Source: Comamonas antarctica (lineage in GTDB: Bacteria; Pseudomonadota; Gammaproteobacteria; Burkholderiales; Burkholderiaceae_C). Taken from it: a stretch of 64,000 nucleotides of DNA. A program made the position numbers and the translations under genes. The stretch is taken from contig NZ_CP054840.1 in NCBI RefSeq assembly GCF_013363755.1, positions 2,907,501 through 2,971,500 of the forward strand, read 5' to 3'. Each line of letters begins with the position of its first letter. Position 1 is the first letter of the stretch. The notes below the pieces were generated by a model, which was not told the origin of the DNA, made no database searches, and worked only from the letters and a program-made list of their open reading frames with translations. Below are positions 23,669-34,583 of the stretch, piece after piece.

Positions 23669-24403
23669 ATGCACAACGTATGGTGGTATCTGGTGGGCGA
23701 CAGCCCCCAAGGCCCGGTATCCAGGGAATGGGTGGACGCCATGCTGATCGAAGGCATCCTCACGCCGGAAAGCCTGGTGTGGGCGGAAGGCCTGTCCCAC
23801 TGGATCTGCGTGGCGGAACTGCCGCCCCTGAGCCAGCATTCCGAGGCACCGCAAGCTCCGCGCACCCCCGCCGATCGGGCCACGGCAGGGACGTGGCGGC
23901 GCTTCATCGCCCGCATGCTTGACCTGTGCTGGCTTTCGCTGCCGGGCATGGTGCTGGCCTGGGCCGTATTGCCGCGGCTGTGGCCGGGGTTCCATGGCTG
24001 GATGTCACAGCCCTTCGCACCCAATCTCCTGGGCTGGCTGCTGTTTCCGTGGCTGCTGCTGCTCGAAGCGGGCATCTTCGCGCGTTTTGGCAACACGCCG
24101 GGCAAGGCGCTGCTGGCGCTCGAAGTGGCCACGCTCGACGGCCAGCGCCTCACCGCCAGCCAATACCTCCGCCGCCAGTGGGGCGTCTTTTTCTATGGCT
24201 TTGCGATGGGGCTGCCGGTCATCTTCCTGCTTGCCATGGCATCGCAGGGCCTGGGACTGCGAAACGGCGACCCAGCCGCATACGATGCCGGGAAATACCA
24301 GGTTCTCGCGCGCCGCATGGAGCGCAAGCGCTGGCTGTGGTGCATCGCCGCCGCCTGCGCCGCCATCGCCGCGAGCCTGGTGCTGACCGGGCTGCGGCGC
24401 TGA
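23669..24403 (+). CDS. GYF_2-domain plus RDD-family membrane protein
   Basis: A 244-residue protein. Residues 1-50 (WWYLVGDSPQGPVS, ITPESLVWAEG-like stretch) form a GYF_2-type domain. The rest is an RDD domain with FIARMLDLCWLSLPG carrying the Arg/Asp pair, about four hydrophobic helices and FGNTPGKALLAL. Start: ATG at 23669 with AAAGGAAG upstream. The family sits in the inner membrane and its function is unclear; some members are linked to transport. It is convergent with the aldehyde dehydrogenase, with a GCTGCCG/CGGCAGC stem in the gap and no T run. Confidence 0.85.
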   Translation: MHNVWWYLVGDSPQGPVSREWVDAMLIEGILTPESLVWAEGLSHWICVAELPPLSQHSEAPQAPRTPADRATAGTWRRFIARMLDLCWLSLPGMVLAWAVLPRLWPGFHGWMSQPFAPNLLGWLLFPWLLLLEAGIFARFGNTPGKALLALEVATLDGQRLTASQYLRRQWGVFFYGFAMGLPVIFLLAMASQGLGLRNGDPAAYDAGKYQVLARRMERKRWLWCIAAACAAIAASLVLTGLRR

Positions 24404-24477
24404 GGCTGGCAGTGCGCGGGCCGCTGCCGGAGCCTGTCGGCAGCCAGCGGCGGCGGGCCGGCACAGGCCCCTGGCGC

Positions 24478-25920
24478 TCAGATCCCGGTGACCGCCACGA
24501 CCTTGCTGATCAGGTGCTCTTCCAGGGCTTCGTGGCCGCCTTCGGTGCCCAGGCCCGAATCCTTGACGCCGCCGAAAGGCAGCTCGGCCGTGGGCGCCGC
24601 CGGCTGGTTGATCCACAGCATGCCGGTCTCGACCCGCTCCGACAGCAACTGCACGTTCTTGAAGGAGCGCGTGAACGCATAGGCCGACAGGCCATAGCTC
24701 AGGCGGTTGGCCTCGGCAATGGCATCGTCGAGCTTGGCGAAAGTGCGCATGCCGGCGATCGGGCCAAACGGCTCCTCGTTGAACAGCATCGAATCCATCG
24801 AGGGATTGACCACCAGCGTCGGGGCAAAGAAATTGCCGACGTCGCCAATGCGCTTGCCGCCGGTCACGACGTCGCCGCCCTTGGCTTCGATGTCCGCCAT
24901 GATCTTCTGCATCGACTGCAGGCGGCGCTCGTTGACCAGCGGTCCGATCTTGGTCTCGCTTGCCAGCCCGTCGCCGACCTTGAGGTTTTCGGAGAAGGCC
25001 ACATAGGCCTTCTGGAAGTCGTTGGCCAGCGACTCATGCACCAGATAGCGCGTGGGGGCGATGCAGACCTGGCCCGCATTGCGGTACTTGGCCGCGCCGA
25101 TGGACTTGACCGCGACCTCGACGTCGGCATCCTCGGCAACGATCACCGGCGCGTGGCCGCCCAGTTCCATGACCACCTTCTTCATGTGCGCGCCGGCCTT
25201 GGCCGCGAGCTGCTTGCCCACGGCCGTCGAGCCGGTGAAGGTCACGAAGCGGATGACCGGATGGGCAATCAGGTAGTCCGAGATCTCGGCCGGATCGCCA
25301 TAGACCAGTCCGACCACGCCCGGCGGCAGGCCCGCGTCGACGAAACACTGCAGGAAGGCAGCGGGCGACGCCGGGGTCTCCTCGGGTGCCTTGCACAGGA
25401 AGGAGCAGCCCGCAGCCAGCGCCGGGCCGATCTTGCGCGAGACCTGGTTCAGCGGGAAATTCCAGGGCGTGAACGCCGCCACCGGGCCGATGGGCTGCTT
25501 GAGCACCATCTGGTGGCTTGCCAGGTTCGCGCCCGGCACGATGCGGCCATGCACGCGGCGGCCTTCATCGGCAAACCATTCGGTCATGGCCGCGCAGGCC
25601 AGGGCTTCGGCGCGGGCTTCGGCCAGCGGCTTGCCCTGCTCCAGCGTCATGAGGTTGGCAATCGCGTCGGCACGCTCGCGCACCAGGGCGGCGGCCGCGC
25701 GCATGATGCGCTGGCGCTCGACGGCCGGCGTCGCGCGCCAGATCTCGAAGCCCTTTTGCGCCGCAGCCAGTGCCTGGTCCAGGTCCTTGATGCTGGCGCG
25801 CGCGACCCTGCCGATTTCCTTGTCCGTCGCCGGATTGATGACTGCCAGGGTGCGGCCGTCGGCTGCGTCCTGCCACTCGTTGTTGATCAGGAGACGGGTG
25901 TCTGCGTAGTTGGAACTCAT
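24478..25920 (-). CDS. NAD(P)-dependent aldehyde dehydrogenase (succinate-semialdehyde type)
   Basis: A 480-residue member of the aldehyde dehydrogenase family. It has [10 protein letters not shown], the Rossmann loop [11 protein letters not shown], catalytic Glu252 in MELGGHAPV, and nucleophile Cys286 in [10 protein letters not shown], with EEPFGPI near the C-terminus. It resembles GabD-type succinate-semialdehyde or 2-oxoglutarate-semialdehyde dehydrogenases. GAGGA sits upstream of the ATG at 25920. It stands alone, so substrate is uncertain. A role in oxidising aldehydes released by desulfonation is possible but not supported by position. Confidence 0.88.
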   Translation of the reverse strand: MSSNYADTRLLINNEWQDAADGRTLAVINPATDKEIGRVARASIKDLDQALAAAQKGFEIWRATPAVERQRIMRAAAALVRERADAIANLMTLEQGKPLAEARAEALACAAMTEWFADEGRRVHGRIVPGANLASHQMVLKQPIGPVAAFTPWNFPLNQVSRKIGPALAAGCSFLCKAPEETPASPAAFLQCFVDAGLPPGVVGLVYGDPAEISDYLIAHPVIRFVTFTGSTAVGKQLAAKAGAHMKKVVMELGGHAPVIVAEDADVEVAVKSIGAAKYRNAGQVCIAPTRYLVHESLANDFQKAYVAFSENLKVGDGLASETKIGPLVNERRLQSMQKIMADIEAKGGDVVTGGKRIGDVGNFFAPTLVVNPSMDSMLFNEEPFGPIAGMRTFAKLDDAIAEANRLSYGLSAYAFTRSFKNVQLLSERVETGMLWINQPAAPTAELPFGGVKDSGLGTEGGHEALEEHLISKVVAVTGI

Positions 25921-26228
25921 GAAAATCCTCTTCGGAAAAATGGGTCGTGGAACCGTCGCGCGGCATGCGAAGGGCGGCATCCACCATCGTTTGTAACGCA
26001 GAAAGCCCGGCATCGGCCAACCCGGCATTTTTGCCGCTGCCGGCAACAGTGGCACATGCGCGTTAACCCGTAAGAGCAAGCCTACGCGCATGCGCTCTCC
26101 GCTCCGTCATGAAACAGGCGCTTTCGACCCCATCCAGACCCACTGGATTTTGCGAGCATCGGTGCTCAGTTGCTTCAAGCACTCTCGCCAATGACGCAAC
26201 CCCTTTCAAATCTGCCAAGGACGACAAA
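25921..26228. other. Divergent intergenic region, aldehyde dehydrogenase / lipoprotein
   Basis: 308 nt without a convincing gene. A frame open upstream of the lipoprotein has no ribosome site and no signal sequence. The region must hold both divergent promoters, but no clear -10/-35 pair or operator was seen. Confidence 0.5.
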
Positions 26229-26789
26229 ATGAGCCCCATCACTCCCCTGCGGAAAAAATTCTTCTACGTCGCCACGGCCAGCCTGGCCCTCGCACTGGCC
26301 GGTTGCGGCGGCGGCAACGATGACGATCCGCAACCCAGCGGCGAAGTCGGCGCGCTGAACATCACCAACGCCACCAACACCGCGCTCAACGGCTGGTACG
26401 GCACCACCAATCTGGCCCTGACCGGCGTCAAGGACACCGGCGACGGCCGCGTCGGCCCGAACGAATGCGCGTTCTCGTTCCAGAACATCAACAAGGTCTC
26501 GGGCGACCGCACGCTGGGCATGCTGGGCGATATCCGCTACGCCTACTCCAACGGCAGCAACACGCCGCCGCTCAACGGCCAAAGCATCAAGATCGGCGAA
26601 AGCACCTACAACTTCGTCAAGGAAACCGCCAACTTCTCGCGCGCTTCGGTCAACCTGTCGCTGGGCACGATCACCTTCAACAACCTGGTTGCTCGCGACG
26701 GCAGCAACAACACCGTGGAAATCTCCGGCGTGCTGCGCCTGCCCGACGCCACCAGCCGCGACGACGCCTGCAACAAGACCGCCGGCTGA
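26229..26789 (+). CDS. Small secreted lipoprotein of unknown function
   Basis: A 186-residue protein with a lipoprotein signal: basic start, hydrophobic core, lipobox ALAGC, then GGGNDDDPQP, an acidic spacer after the Cys. The mature domain is Asn/Thr/Gly-rich and beta-like. Two further Cys residues (NECAF near the middle, DDACNK at the end) may bond. ATG at 26229 has AAGGA 6 nt upstream; a longer start would bury the signal. It stands alone with a terminator after it. Probably an outer-membrane or periplasmic lipoprotein; no family recognised. Confidence 0.8.
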   Translation: MSPITPLRKKFFYVATASLALALAGCGGGNDDDPQPSGEVGALNITNATNTALNGWYGTTNLALTGVKDTGDGRVGPNECAFSFQNINKVSGDRTLGMLGDIRYAYSNGSNTPPLNGQSIKIGESTYNFVKETANFSRASVNLSLGTITFNNLVARDGSNNTVEISGVLRLPDATSRDDACNKTAG

Positions 26790-26831
26790 TCCCCTCGGCG
26801 CCGTGCCGCAAGGCACGCCACCAGGCACGCC

Positions 26832-26876
26832 GCAAGCCCGCAGCCACTGCATTGGTGGCTGCGGGCTTGCGCTTTT
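26832..26876. terminator. Bidirectional-type hairpin between lipoprotein and PEBP-like gene
   Basis: Perfect 15-bp arms, GCAAGCCCGCAGCCA (26832-26846) and TGGCTGCGGGCTTGC (26856-26870), with a 9-nt loop, followed by GCTTTT. It lies between convergent stops and probably ends the lipoprotein transcript. Confidence 0.88.
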
Positions 26877-26884
26877 GCAGCGCC

Positions 26885-27520
26885 TCAGTCCACCTTGACG
26901 CGCGGGTTGAGGCTGTACAAGCCGGTCAGGCTCGCCTTGCCCAGCACCGGCGCCTTGGCCAATGCCGCGAGCACATTGGCGCCCGTCAGTTCACCCTCCA
27001 CCGCCAGCGTGGGCGTGCCCAGTGCATACACGGTGAACACATAGTGGTGCACCAGGCTGTCGTTCCAGGGTGGGCAGGGGCCGTCGTAGCCAAAGTATTG
27101 GCCCTTCATCGCGTCGTCGCCCGCAAACCAGCCGGTGTAGTCGTTGATGCCATGGCGCAGCCCGCCGGGTGCGTCGGGCCCCGGCTTGCCGCGCGGCGTC
27201 ACCTCGCTCGACTGGCCGCCAGCGGCAATGAACAGCATGTCCGCAGGAATGTCCAGCAGCAGCCAATGGAAGAAATCGACGCGCGGCAGGTCAGCCGGCA
27301 CTTCGCGCCCTTCCTGGTTCACATCGTCGCCGCGGCTGGGCACGTCGGGATCGTGGCAGACCACGACGAAAGACTGCGTGCCTTCGGGCACATCGCTCCA
27401 CGCGAGGTGCGGATTGCGGTTCGAGGACAGCGCTACCTGGGCGCGCGCATCGGGCACGGCAAACGCGAATTCACCGGGAATGGCGTGGCCGTCGAGGAAG
27501 CTTTGGCTGATGAGTTGCAT
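26885..27520 (-). CDS. YbhB/YbcL-type PEBP (Raf-kinase-inhibitor-like) protein
   Basis: A 211-residue PEBP-fold protein. Family marks: NRNPHLAWSDVPEGTQSFV, HDPDVPSR, HWLLLDIP, then YDGPCPPWNDSLVHHYVFTVYAL. The conserved Asp/His anion-binding pocket is present. There is no signal peptide. ATG at 27520 was chosen over a longer frame. Bacterial members bind small anions or phospholipid heads; no firm role is known. It has a private promoter in the gap before xthA. Confidence 0.88.
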   Translation of the reverse strand: MQLISQSFLDGHAIPGEFAFAVPDARAQVALSSNRNPHLAWSDVPEGTQSFVVVCHDPDVPSRGDDVNQEGREVPADLPRVDFFHWLLLDIPADMLFIAAGGQSSEVTPRGKPGPDAPGGLRHGINDYTGWFAGDDAMKGQYFGYDGPCPPWNDSLVHHYVFTVYALGTPTLAVEGELTGANVLAALAKAPVLGKASLTGLYSLNPRVKVD

Positions 27521-27746
27521 GGGAGTGTGAGCTTGGAAAACAGCAAGGTACAGGCCCCTGTACCTCTGCCTGCATCCTAAGCGCTGCACGCCGCGCCCGC
27601 CTGGCATATCCCGTCGGAGGAAGTGCCGAATTCCATCACGCAGGCCCATCGGCATGGCCTCGGCGACGCCGCCGGATATTGCAGGAGCTGGCCTGGCTTA
27701 TGGCGTAGGATTTGGCATTCCCGATTTCCTGAAGTTAGAACCCCCT

Positions 27747-28523
27747 ATGCGAATTGCCACCTGGAACGTCAACTCCCTCACCGTGCGGCTGCCGCAGGTG
27801 CTCGACTGGCTGCAAGCCAATCCGGTCGACGCACTCGGGCTGCAGGAACTCAAGCTGACCGATGACAAGTTTCCGCTGCAGGCCCTGCAGGAGGCGGGTT
27901 ACCACGCCGTCACCCATGGGCAGAAAACCTACAACGGCGTCGCGATCCTGAGCCGCACGCCGGTGCGCGACGTGGTGCGCAACATTCCCGAGCACGAGGA
28001 CGCGCAGGCGCGCATCATTGCAGCCACGCTCGACACCGAAAGCGGGCCGCTGCGCCTGATCAACGGCTACTTCGTCAACGGCCAGGCGCCGGGCACGGAC
28101 AAATTCGCCTACAAGATGCGCTGGCTCGAGGCGCTGCGCGAATGGGTGCGCCAGGAACTCGCGGCCAACGAGCGGCTGGTGCTGGTCGGCGATTTCAATG
28201 TCGCGCCCGAGGACCGCGACTCGTTCGACCCCGAGGGCCTGCGTGAAACCATCCACCACACCAGCGAGGAACGCCAGCATTTCCGCGACCTGCTGGAACT
28301 GGGCATGAGCGATGCGTTCCGGCTGTTCGAGCAGCCGGAGAAAAGCTTTTCGTGGTGGGATTACCGGATGCTGGGCTTCCAGAAGAACCGCGGACTGCGC
28401 ATCGACCACATCCTGGTCAGCGAGGCATTGCGCCCTTGCGTCAGCGCCTGCGTGATCGACCGCGCGCCGCGCAAGAACCCGCAGCCCAGCGACCACACGC
28501 CTGTGGTGCTCACGCTGGGCTGA
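27747..28523 (+). CDS. xthA: Exodeoxyribonuclease III (AP endonuclease)
   Basis: A 258-residue exonuclease III, the typical length. Active-site motifs in order: MRIATWNVNS, LQELKL, NGVAILSR, GDFNVAPED, FSWWDYR, RIDHILVS and SDHTPVVL. The enzyme cuts DNA 5' to abasic sites and degrades 3' ends during base excision repair, using Mg2+. ATG at 27747 gives the conserved N-terminus. It stands alone and converges with the DUF2383-like gene, with a CGGCCT/AGGCCG stem in the gap. Confidence 0.95.
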   Translation: MRIATWNVNSLTVRLPQVLDWLQANPVDALGLQELKLTDDKFPLQALQEAGYHAVTHGQKTYNGVAILSRTPVRDVVRNIPEHEDAQARIIAATLDTESGPLRLINGYFVNGQAPGTDKFAYKMRWLEALREWVRQELAANERLVLVGDFNVAPEDRDSFDPEGLRETIHHTSEERQHFRDLLELGMSDAFRLFEQPEKSFSWWDYRMLGFQKNRGLRIDHILVSEALRPCVSACVIDRAPRKNPQPSDHTPVVLTLG

Positions 28524-28559
28524 GCCTCGAGCAGCCGGCCTGAGCAGGCAGGCCGTGCG

Positions 28560-29405
28560 TCAAGCCTGGGGCGCGGGCATGCTGCGCAGCCAGTGCAGCG
28601 CCTCGATGCCGCGCTGCACGGCCATTGCGTGGCGCAGCAGCAGCGCGCGCGCCGCTTCGGGCAGGCTTTCGCGCAGCGCGGTGCGGTAGCCCAGCAGCAG
28701 CATGCGTTCCGCGTCCTCGCTGTCGTCCAGCAGGCTTTGCGTCGACCGTGGCCCGATGGCGGCCTTGAGCGAATCCCAGCCGCGCTGCAGGCTGCCGGAG
28801 AAACGCCGGGTCTTCTTGCCGAAGGCCGGCAGCGCAAACTCCTGCGTGAGTTCGGTGGACGCGTTCTCGAAATCCTGCAGATGGCGCTTGAGCATCTGCT
28901 GCAGCAGTCCCGTGGGCGCCTGCACCAGTGCCACGCGCAGGCATTTCGCGGTCTGGACGTTCAGCCGCTGCAGCGCCAGCAGCATCGACAGCAGCTGGGC
29001 ATGCGACAGCCCGGTGGTCGGATCCGCATGGCGCATGCGCTCCCACGCGGCTTGCACGGCACGCGAGACCTGGCGCCAGTCCAGCAGGCTCGCACCGCTG
29101 TGGCCCTGCCACTGCGCCTCGAGCACTGGCATGACCGAAGCAAAGTCGCCCGGGTACTGCATGGCCGCACGCCAGCCGAGTTCATAGGCAGGCCGGTATT
29201 GGTCATAGCCGCGGCCGTTGACGTAATACGATTCAAGGTGGTAGTGGTCGTGCCAGAACTCGTCCTGAAGTGCGTCCTGGCGCGCCTGCAGATCCGGGCT
29301 TTCGTTGGCCGCGTTCACTGGCTCGCGCTGTTTTTCCTCATTGGAACGCTGCGCGCGCGGATTGAGGCGGGACAAAAGGGCATCGGCAATCTGGGGGGCT
29401 GGCAT
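28560..29405 (-). CDS. DUF2383/PA2169-like helical protein
   Basis: A 281-residue, mostly helical protein. The N-terminal third has ESYYVNGRGYDQYRPAYELG, a conserved aromatic stretch. The C-terminal part, from AERMLLLGYRTALRES to RGIEALHWL, resembles the PA2169-type four-helix bundle related to ferritin-like proteins. Two Cys lie outside it. No signal or membrane segment. ATG at 29405 was chosen over a longer start. Members are stress-related but without a known reaction. It is not operonic with neighbours. Confidence 0.7.
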   Translation of the reverse strand: MPAPQIADALLSRLNPRAQRSNEEKQREPVNAANESPDLQARQDALQDEFWHDHYHLESYYVNGRGYDQYRPAYELGWRAAMQYPGDFASVMPVLEAQWQGHSGASLLDWRQVSRAVQAAWERMRHADPTTGLSHAQLLSMLLALQRLNVQTAKCLRVALVQAPTGLLQQMLKRHLQDFENASTELTQEFALPAFGKKTRRFSGSLQRGWDSLKAAIGPRSTQSLLDDSEDAERMLLLGYRTALRESLPEAARALLLRHAMAVQRGIEALHWLRSMPAPQA

Positions 29406-29588
29406 GAACACACTCCGCACACGAAATTGTTTTCCCCGATTGTCGCCAGTTTCCACCAGCGATCAGGTCAGTGCGGCCCATGCGCGGCCGTAGGAGTTGG
29501 ATGACGCCGGCGCGGATGTCGACGCTGGCTTGCGCCTCGCATCCGCACGCGCCTGCGTCCCGTCCGCCCTCCTACGCTGGCGCCATGC

Positions 29589-31160
<1,572 letters not shown>

Positions 31161-31199
31161 ACTTTCTTGCTTCCTTCCGCAGTGAATGTGTCGTGGACC

Positions 31200-32279
31200 T
31201 CAGGGCAAGGGGATGAGAATGCGGAAATCGGTGCATCCCGGCTGGCTGTCGCATTCGATCAAGCCATCGTGCCGCTGCACAAAGGTCTGGGCCAATGTCA
31301 GCCCCAGACCCGATCCGCCATCCCGTCCAGACACCAGGGGATAGAAAATCCTGTCCCTGATGGTCTCTGGCACGCCCGGTCCGTTGTCGATCACATGCAA
31401 TTCCAATGCCAGGCGATAGCGTTGCTTGCCAAAAGTTACCTGGCGCGCGACGCGCGTGCGCAAGGTGATGCAGGCATCGCCCTGCGCAATGCGGCCCGAC
31501 AGCGCCTGCGCGGCGTTCTGCACGATGTTCAGCACCGCCTGGATCAGCTGCGCGCGGTCGCCGCGGAACTCGGGAATGGAGATGTCGTAGTCGCGCTGCA
31601 CGTTCAGCCCCTGCGGGTACTCGACGAGCACCAGCGAGCGCACGCGTTCGCAGACTTCGTGGATGTTGACATCGCCCACCAGATGCGGATGGCGGTGCGG
31701 TGCAAGCAGCCGGTCGACCAGGCTTTGCAGCCGGTCGGCCTCATGCACGATGACCTGCGTGTACTCGCGCATCTCCGGCGAGTCCAGGTCCATCTCCAGC
31801 AGTTGCGCCGCGCCGCGGATGCCTCCGAGCGGGTTCTTGATCTCGTGCGCGAGGTTGCGGATCAGTTCCTTGTGCGCCTGCGTTTGCTCGAGCAAACGCT
31901 CCTCGCGGTCCTGGCGCACCTGCTGCTCCAGCGGCGACATCTCGAGCAGCACATGGCCCGAGCCTTCGGCAATCGACACGATGACCTGCATCGGAATCGG
32001 CTCCTTGGCCTGGCGCCGCAGGCTGGCCTCGAAGCGCAGCGCCGCGTAGTCCTGCACGCGCGCGCCGTCCATGGCCTTGTGCAGCAGCGCCGGGTCGACG
32101 AAGTGCTCGGAGAAGTCGCAGCCTTCGAGCATGCGCCGCGACAGCCCGAGCGCATTCTCCAGCGCCGCATTGGCAAACAGCACCGAGCCGTCGAGCAGCA
32201 GCACCGCCGTGAGCGTGCACAGCGAATCAAACACATGGTAGGCGCTCTCGGCGCGCCCGTTCTCGCGGGAGACCAGCAT
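31200..32279 (-). CDS. ntrB: Nitrogen regulation sensor kinase NtrB
   Basis: A 359-residue cytoplasmic histidine kinase. A PAS domain (about 20-115) is followed by the H-box LAHEIKNPLGGIRGAA and the ATP lid with N-box NIVQNAAQAL, G1 DNGPGVP and G2 GSGLGLTLA. It phosphorylates NtrC under nitrogen limitation and is switched by PII (not in the window). ATG at 32279 is 8 nt after the upstream stop; a TTG at 32291 is an alternative. No membrane segment. Confidence 0.93.
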   Translation of the reverse strand: MLVSRENGRAESAYHVFDSLCTLTAVLLLDGSVLFANAALENALGLSRRMLEGCDFSEHFVDPALLHKAMDGARVQDYAALRFEASLRRQAKEPIPMQVIVSIAEGSGHVLLEMSPLEQQVRQDREERLLEQTQAHKELIRNLAHEIKNPLGGIRGAAQLLEMDLDSPEMREYTQVIVHEADRLQSLVDRLLAPHRHPHLVGDVNIHEVCERVRSLVLVEYPQGLNVQRDYDISIPEFRGDRAQLIQAVLNIVQNAAQALSGRIAQGDACITLRTRVARQVTFGKQRYRLALELHVIDNGPGVPETIRDRIFYPLVSGRDGGSGLGLTLAQTFVQRHDGLIECDSQPGCTDFRILIPLP

Positions 32280-32287
32280 GCAGTTCT

Positions 32288-32800
32288 TCAATTGACGGGA
32301 ACGCCCGCCGCGGGCGCGGCTTCGGCCGGCAGGCGCGCGATCTCGCGGCGCAGGCCGTCGATATCGCTCTGGTGGCGCGCGATCTGGGCTTTGAGGCTGG
32401 CGGTGCGCTCGATATGCGCCTGCGGATTGCGCAGCTCCAGCGCCGTGCGTTCGGGGTAGCCGTTGTTGTATTCGAGTTCCAGCTGGGCCATGCGCTCCTG
32501 CGACTTGGCCAGCTCGCCCTGCAGGATGGCGCGCGCATCGGAATCGCGCGCGCGCTGCGCGGCGTTGTCGGCGCGCGGCGCAGGTGCATTGCTGCGCGCC
32601 GCGGGCGCCGAAGGCACGGCCGTTGCCGGCGGCGCGCCATGGATTACCGTCACATGGCCGCCATCGACGGGTTTGCAGCCCTGCTCCTTGGCGCGGCTTG
32701 CGTTGTTGGTGTATTCATTGCCACAGCGGTAGATGGTGCTCTGCGACCAGGCCAGCGAGCCCAGCAGCGGCAACGACAGCAGTACCAGCAGTTTCTTCAT
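32288..32800 (-). CDS. Small secreted protein between glnA and ntrB (DUF4124-like)
   Basis: A 170-residue protein with a clear signal peptide (KKLLVLLSLPLLGSLAWSQ). A short DUF4124-like unit follows (STIYRCGNEYTNNASRAKE, then GCKPVDGG), then an Ala/Pro linker and a coiled-coil-like helix (QGELAKSQERMAQLELEYN, LRREIARLP). Probably periplasmic. It ends 8 nt before ntrB, so it is in the glnA-ntrBC unit. I recall a gene like this at the same place in related Burkholderiales, but no function is known. Confidence 0.75.
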   Translation of the reverse strand: MKKLLVLLSLPLLGSLAWSQSTIYRCGNEYTNNASRAKEQGCKPVDGGHVTVIHGAPPATAVPSAPAARSNAPAPRADNAAQRARDSDARAILQGELAKSQERMAQLELEYNNGYPERTALELRNPQAHIERTASLKAQIARHQSDIDGLRREIARLPAEAAPAAGVPVN

Positions 32801-32925
32801 GACGTTCCCTCATTTCGCGGCGCCTGCAACCCGCCCGGCGCTCTGCCCTCCAGTATCGCCTGATCCGATGGCAAAGCGGTGAATTCACCCGTTGCCATGC
32901 GCCCTGCCCCTGGGCCACGGACGCG

Positions 32926-32951
32926 AAAAAAAAGCGGCTTGCGCCGCTTTT
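32926..32951 (-). terminator. Terminator after glnA
   Basis: Stem AAAAGCGGC / GCCGCTTTT with a TTGC-type 4-nt loop and a run of eight Ts on the - strand, 33 nt after the glnA stop. It would reduce transcription from glnA into ntrB, leaving the downstream genes at a lower level. Confidence 0.92.
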
Positions 32952-32984
32952 CCGTGCCGCCAGCCCTTGCGGGCCGGCGTGAGA

Positions 32985-34400
32985 TCACAGCGAGTAATAC
33001 ATGTCGTACTCGACGGGGTGCACGGCTTGGCGGAAGCGCGTGACTTCGCCCATCTTCAGTTCGATGTAGGCATCGAGCATCGAGTCCGAGAACACGCCGC
33101 CCTTGGTCAGGAAGCCGCGGTCCGCGTCCAGCGCTTCGAGCGCCTGGTCGAGGCTGTGGCACACGGTGGGCACCAGCTTGTCTTCTTCCGGGGGCAGATG
33201 GTACAGATCCTTGGTCGCGGCTTCGCCGGGATGAATCTTGTTTTCCACGCCGTCCAGGCCGGCCATCATCAGCGCCGAGAAGCACAGGTAGGGGTTGGCC
33301 AGTGGATCGGGGAAGCGCGCTTCGATGCGGCGGCCCTTGGGGTTCGCCACGTAGGGAATGCGGATCGAGGCCGAGCGGTTCTTGGCCGAGTAGGCCAGCT
33401 TCACCGGGGCTTCGAAGCCGGGCACCAGGCGCTTGTAGCTGTTGGTGCCGGGGTTGGTGATGGCGTTCAGCGCACGGGCGTGCTTGATGATGCCGCCGAT
33501 GTAGAACAGCGCGAAGTCGGACAGGCCGGCATAGCCGTCGCCGGCAAACAGGTTCTTGCCGTCTTTCCAGATCGACTGGTGCACGTGCATGCCCGAGCCG
33601 TTGTCGCCGGCGTAGGGCTTGGGCATGAAGGTCGCGGTCTTGCCGTAGGTGTTGGCCACGTTCCAGACCACGTACTTCAGCTGCTGCGTCCAGTCGGCGC
33701 GCTCGACCAGCGTCGAGAAGCGCGTGCCGATTTCGTTCTGGCCTGCGCCCGCCACTTCGTGGTGGAACACTTCGACCGGAATGCCCAGCGATTCGAGGAT
33801 CAGCGACATTTCGGCGCGCATGTCCTGCGTGCTGTCGACCGGAGGCACGGGGAAGTAGCCGCCCTTGGTCGTGGGACGGTGGCCGCGGTTGCCGGAGTCG
33901 AATTTGGTGCCGGTGTTCCAGGGTGCTTCGTACTCTTCGATCTCGTAGCTCACGTTGCCGGGCTCGTTCGACCAGCGCACGCCGTCGAAGATGAAGAATT
34001 CGGGTTCGGGACCGAAGTAGGCGGTGTCGCCCAGGCCCGATGCCTTCAGATAGGCTTCTGCGCGCTTGGCGATCGAACGCGGGTCGCGGTCATAGGCCTT
34101 GCCGTCGCTGGGCTCGATCACGTCGCATTGCAGGAACAGCGTGGTTTCCTCGAAGAACGGGTCGATGTTCGCGGTGTTGGGATCGGGCATGAGTTGCATG
34201 TCCGAGGCTTCGATACCCTTCCAGCCAGCCACCGAAGAGCCGTCGAATGCATGGCCCGAAGCGAACTTGTCTTCATCGAAGTGCGACACGGGCACGGTCA
34301 CGTGCTGTTCCTTGCCGCGGGTATCGGTAAAACGGAAGTCAACGAACTTGACTTCGTTTTCCTTCACCATCTTCATCACATCTGCAACGGTCTTAGCCAT
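32985..34400 (-). CDS. glnA: Glutamine synthetase, type I
   Basis: A 471-residue GSI, the usual length. Landmarks: [49 protein letters not shown], and the adenylylation loop LYHLPPEED with its Tyr. It makes glutamine from glutamate, ammonia and ATP in the cytoplasm, and GlnE would switch it off by AMP transfer. ATG at 34400 has CAGGAG upstream; a longer open frame is not supported. Controlled by the sigma-54 promoter at 34450 and the NtrC sites beyond. Confidence 0.97.
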   Translation of the reverse strand: MAKTVADVMKMVKENEVKFVDFRFTDTRGKEQHVTVPVSHFDEDKFASGHAFDGSSVAGWKGIEASDMQLMPDPNTANIDPFFEETTLFLQCDVIEPSDGKAYDRDPRSIAKRAEAYLKASGLGDTAYFGPEPEFFIFDGVRWSNEPGNVSYEIEEYEAPWNTGTKFDSGNRGHRPTTKGGYFPVPPVDSTQDMRAEMSLILESLGIPVEVFHHEVAGAGQNEIGTRFSTLVERADWTQQLKYVVWNVANTYGKTATFMPKPYAGDNGSGMHVHQSIWKDGKNLFAGDGYAGLSDFALFYIGGIIKHARALNAITNPGTNSYKRLVPGFEAPVKLAYSAKNRSASIRIPYVANPKGRRIEARFPDPLANPYLCFSALMMAGLDGVENKIHPGEAATKDLYHLPPEEDKLVPTVCHSLDQALEALDADRGFLTKGGVFSDSMLDAYIELKMGEVTRFRQAVHPVEYDMYYSL

Positions 34401-34449
34401 CAGGGTCTCCTGCAAAAACGGCTTGTACAAAAAATGTTGCGGTACTTCA

Positions 34450-34465
34450 AGCAGGTTGCGTGCCA
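34450..34465 (-). promoter_or_regulatory. Sigma-54 promoter of glnA
   Basis: On the - strand the sequence reads TGGCACG-N4-CTGCT. The GG and GC dinucleotides are 10 nt apart, exactly the -24/-12 spacing, and only one base of the consensus TTGC block differs. The start point would fall near 34438, giving a leader of about 38 nt with CAGGAG before the ATG. Confidence 0.88.
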
Positions 34466-34519
34466 ACTTGGCCCGCCCCTGTTCGCCCTACACGCATGGC
34501 CTTCACCCTGGCGGGACGA

Positions 34520-34562
34520 AGCACCGTACCGGAGCATCCGCGCATCTCACCAAAACGGTGCA
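34520..34562. promoter_or_regulatory. NtrC-like site pair proximal to glnA promoter
   Basis: Two matches to TGCACC-N5-GGTGCA, on the + strand: AGCACC-GTACC-GGAGCA (34520-34536, two mismatches) and CTCACC-AAAAC-GGTGCA (34546-34562, two mismatches). Centres are 26 nt apart and lie about 90 and 116 nt upstream of the expected glnA start, a normal NtrC enhancer position. Confidence 0.72.
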
Positions 34563-34583
34563 ATCCGCAGATGCCGAAAAAAA

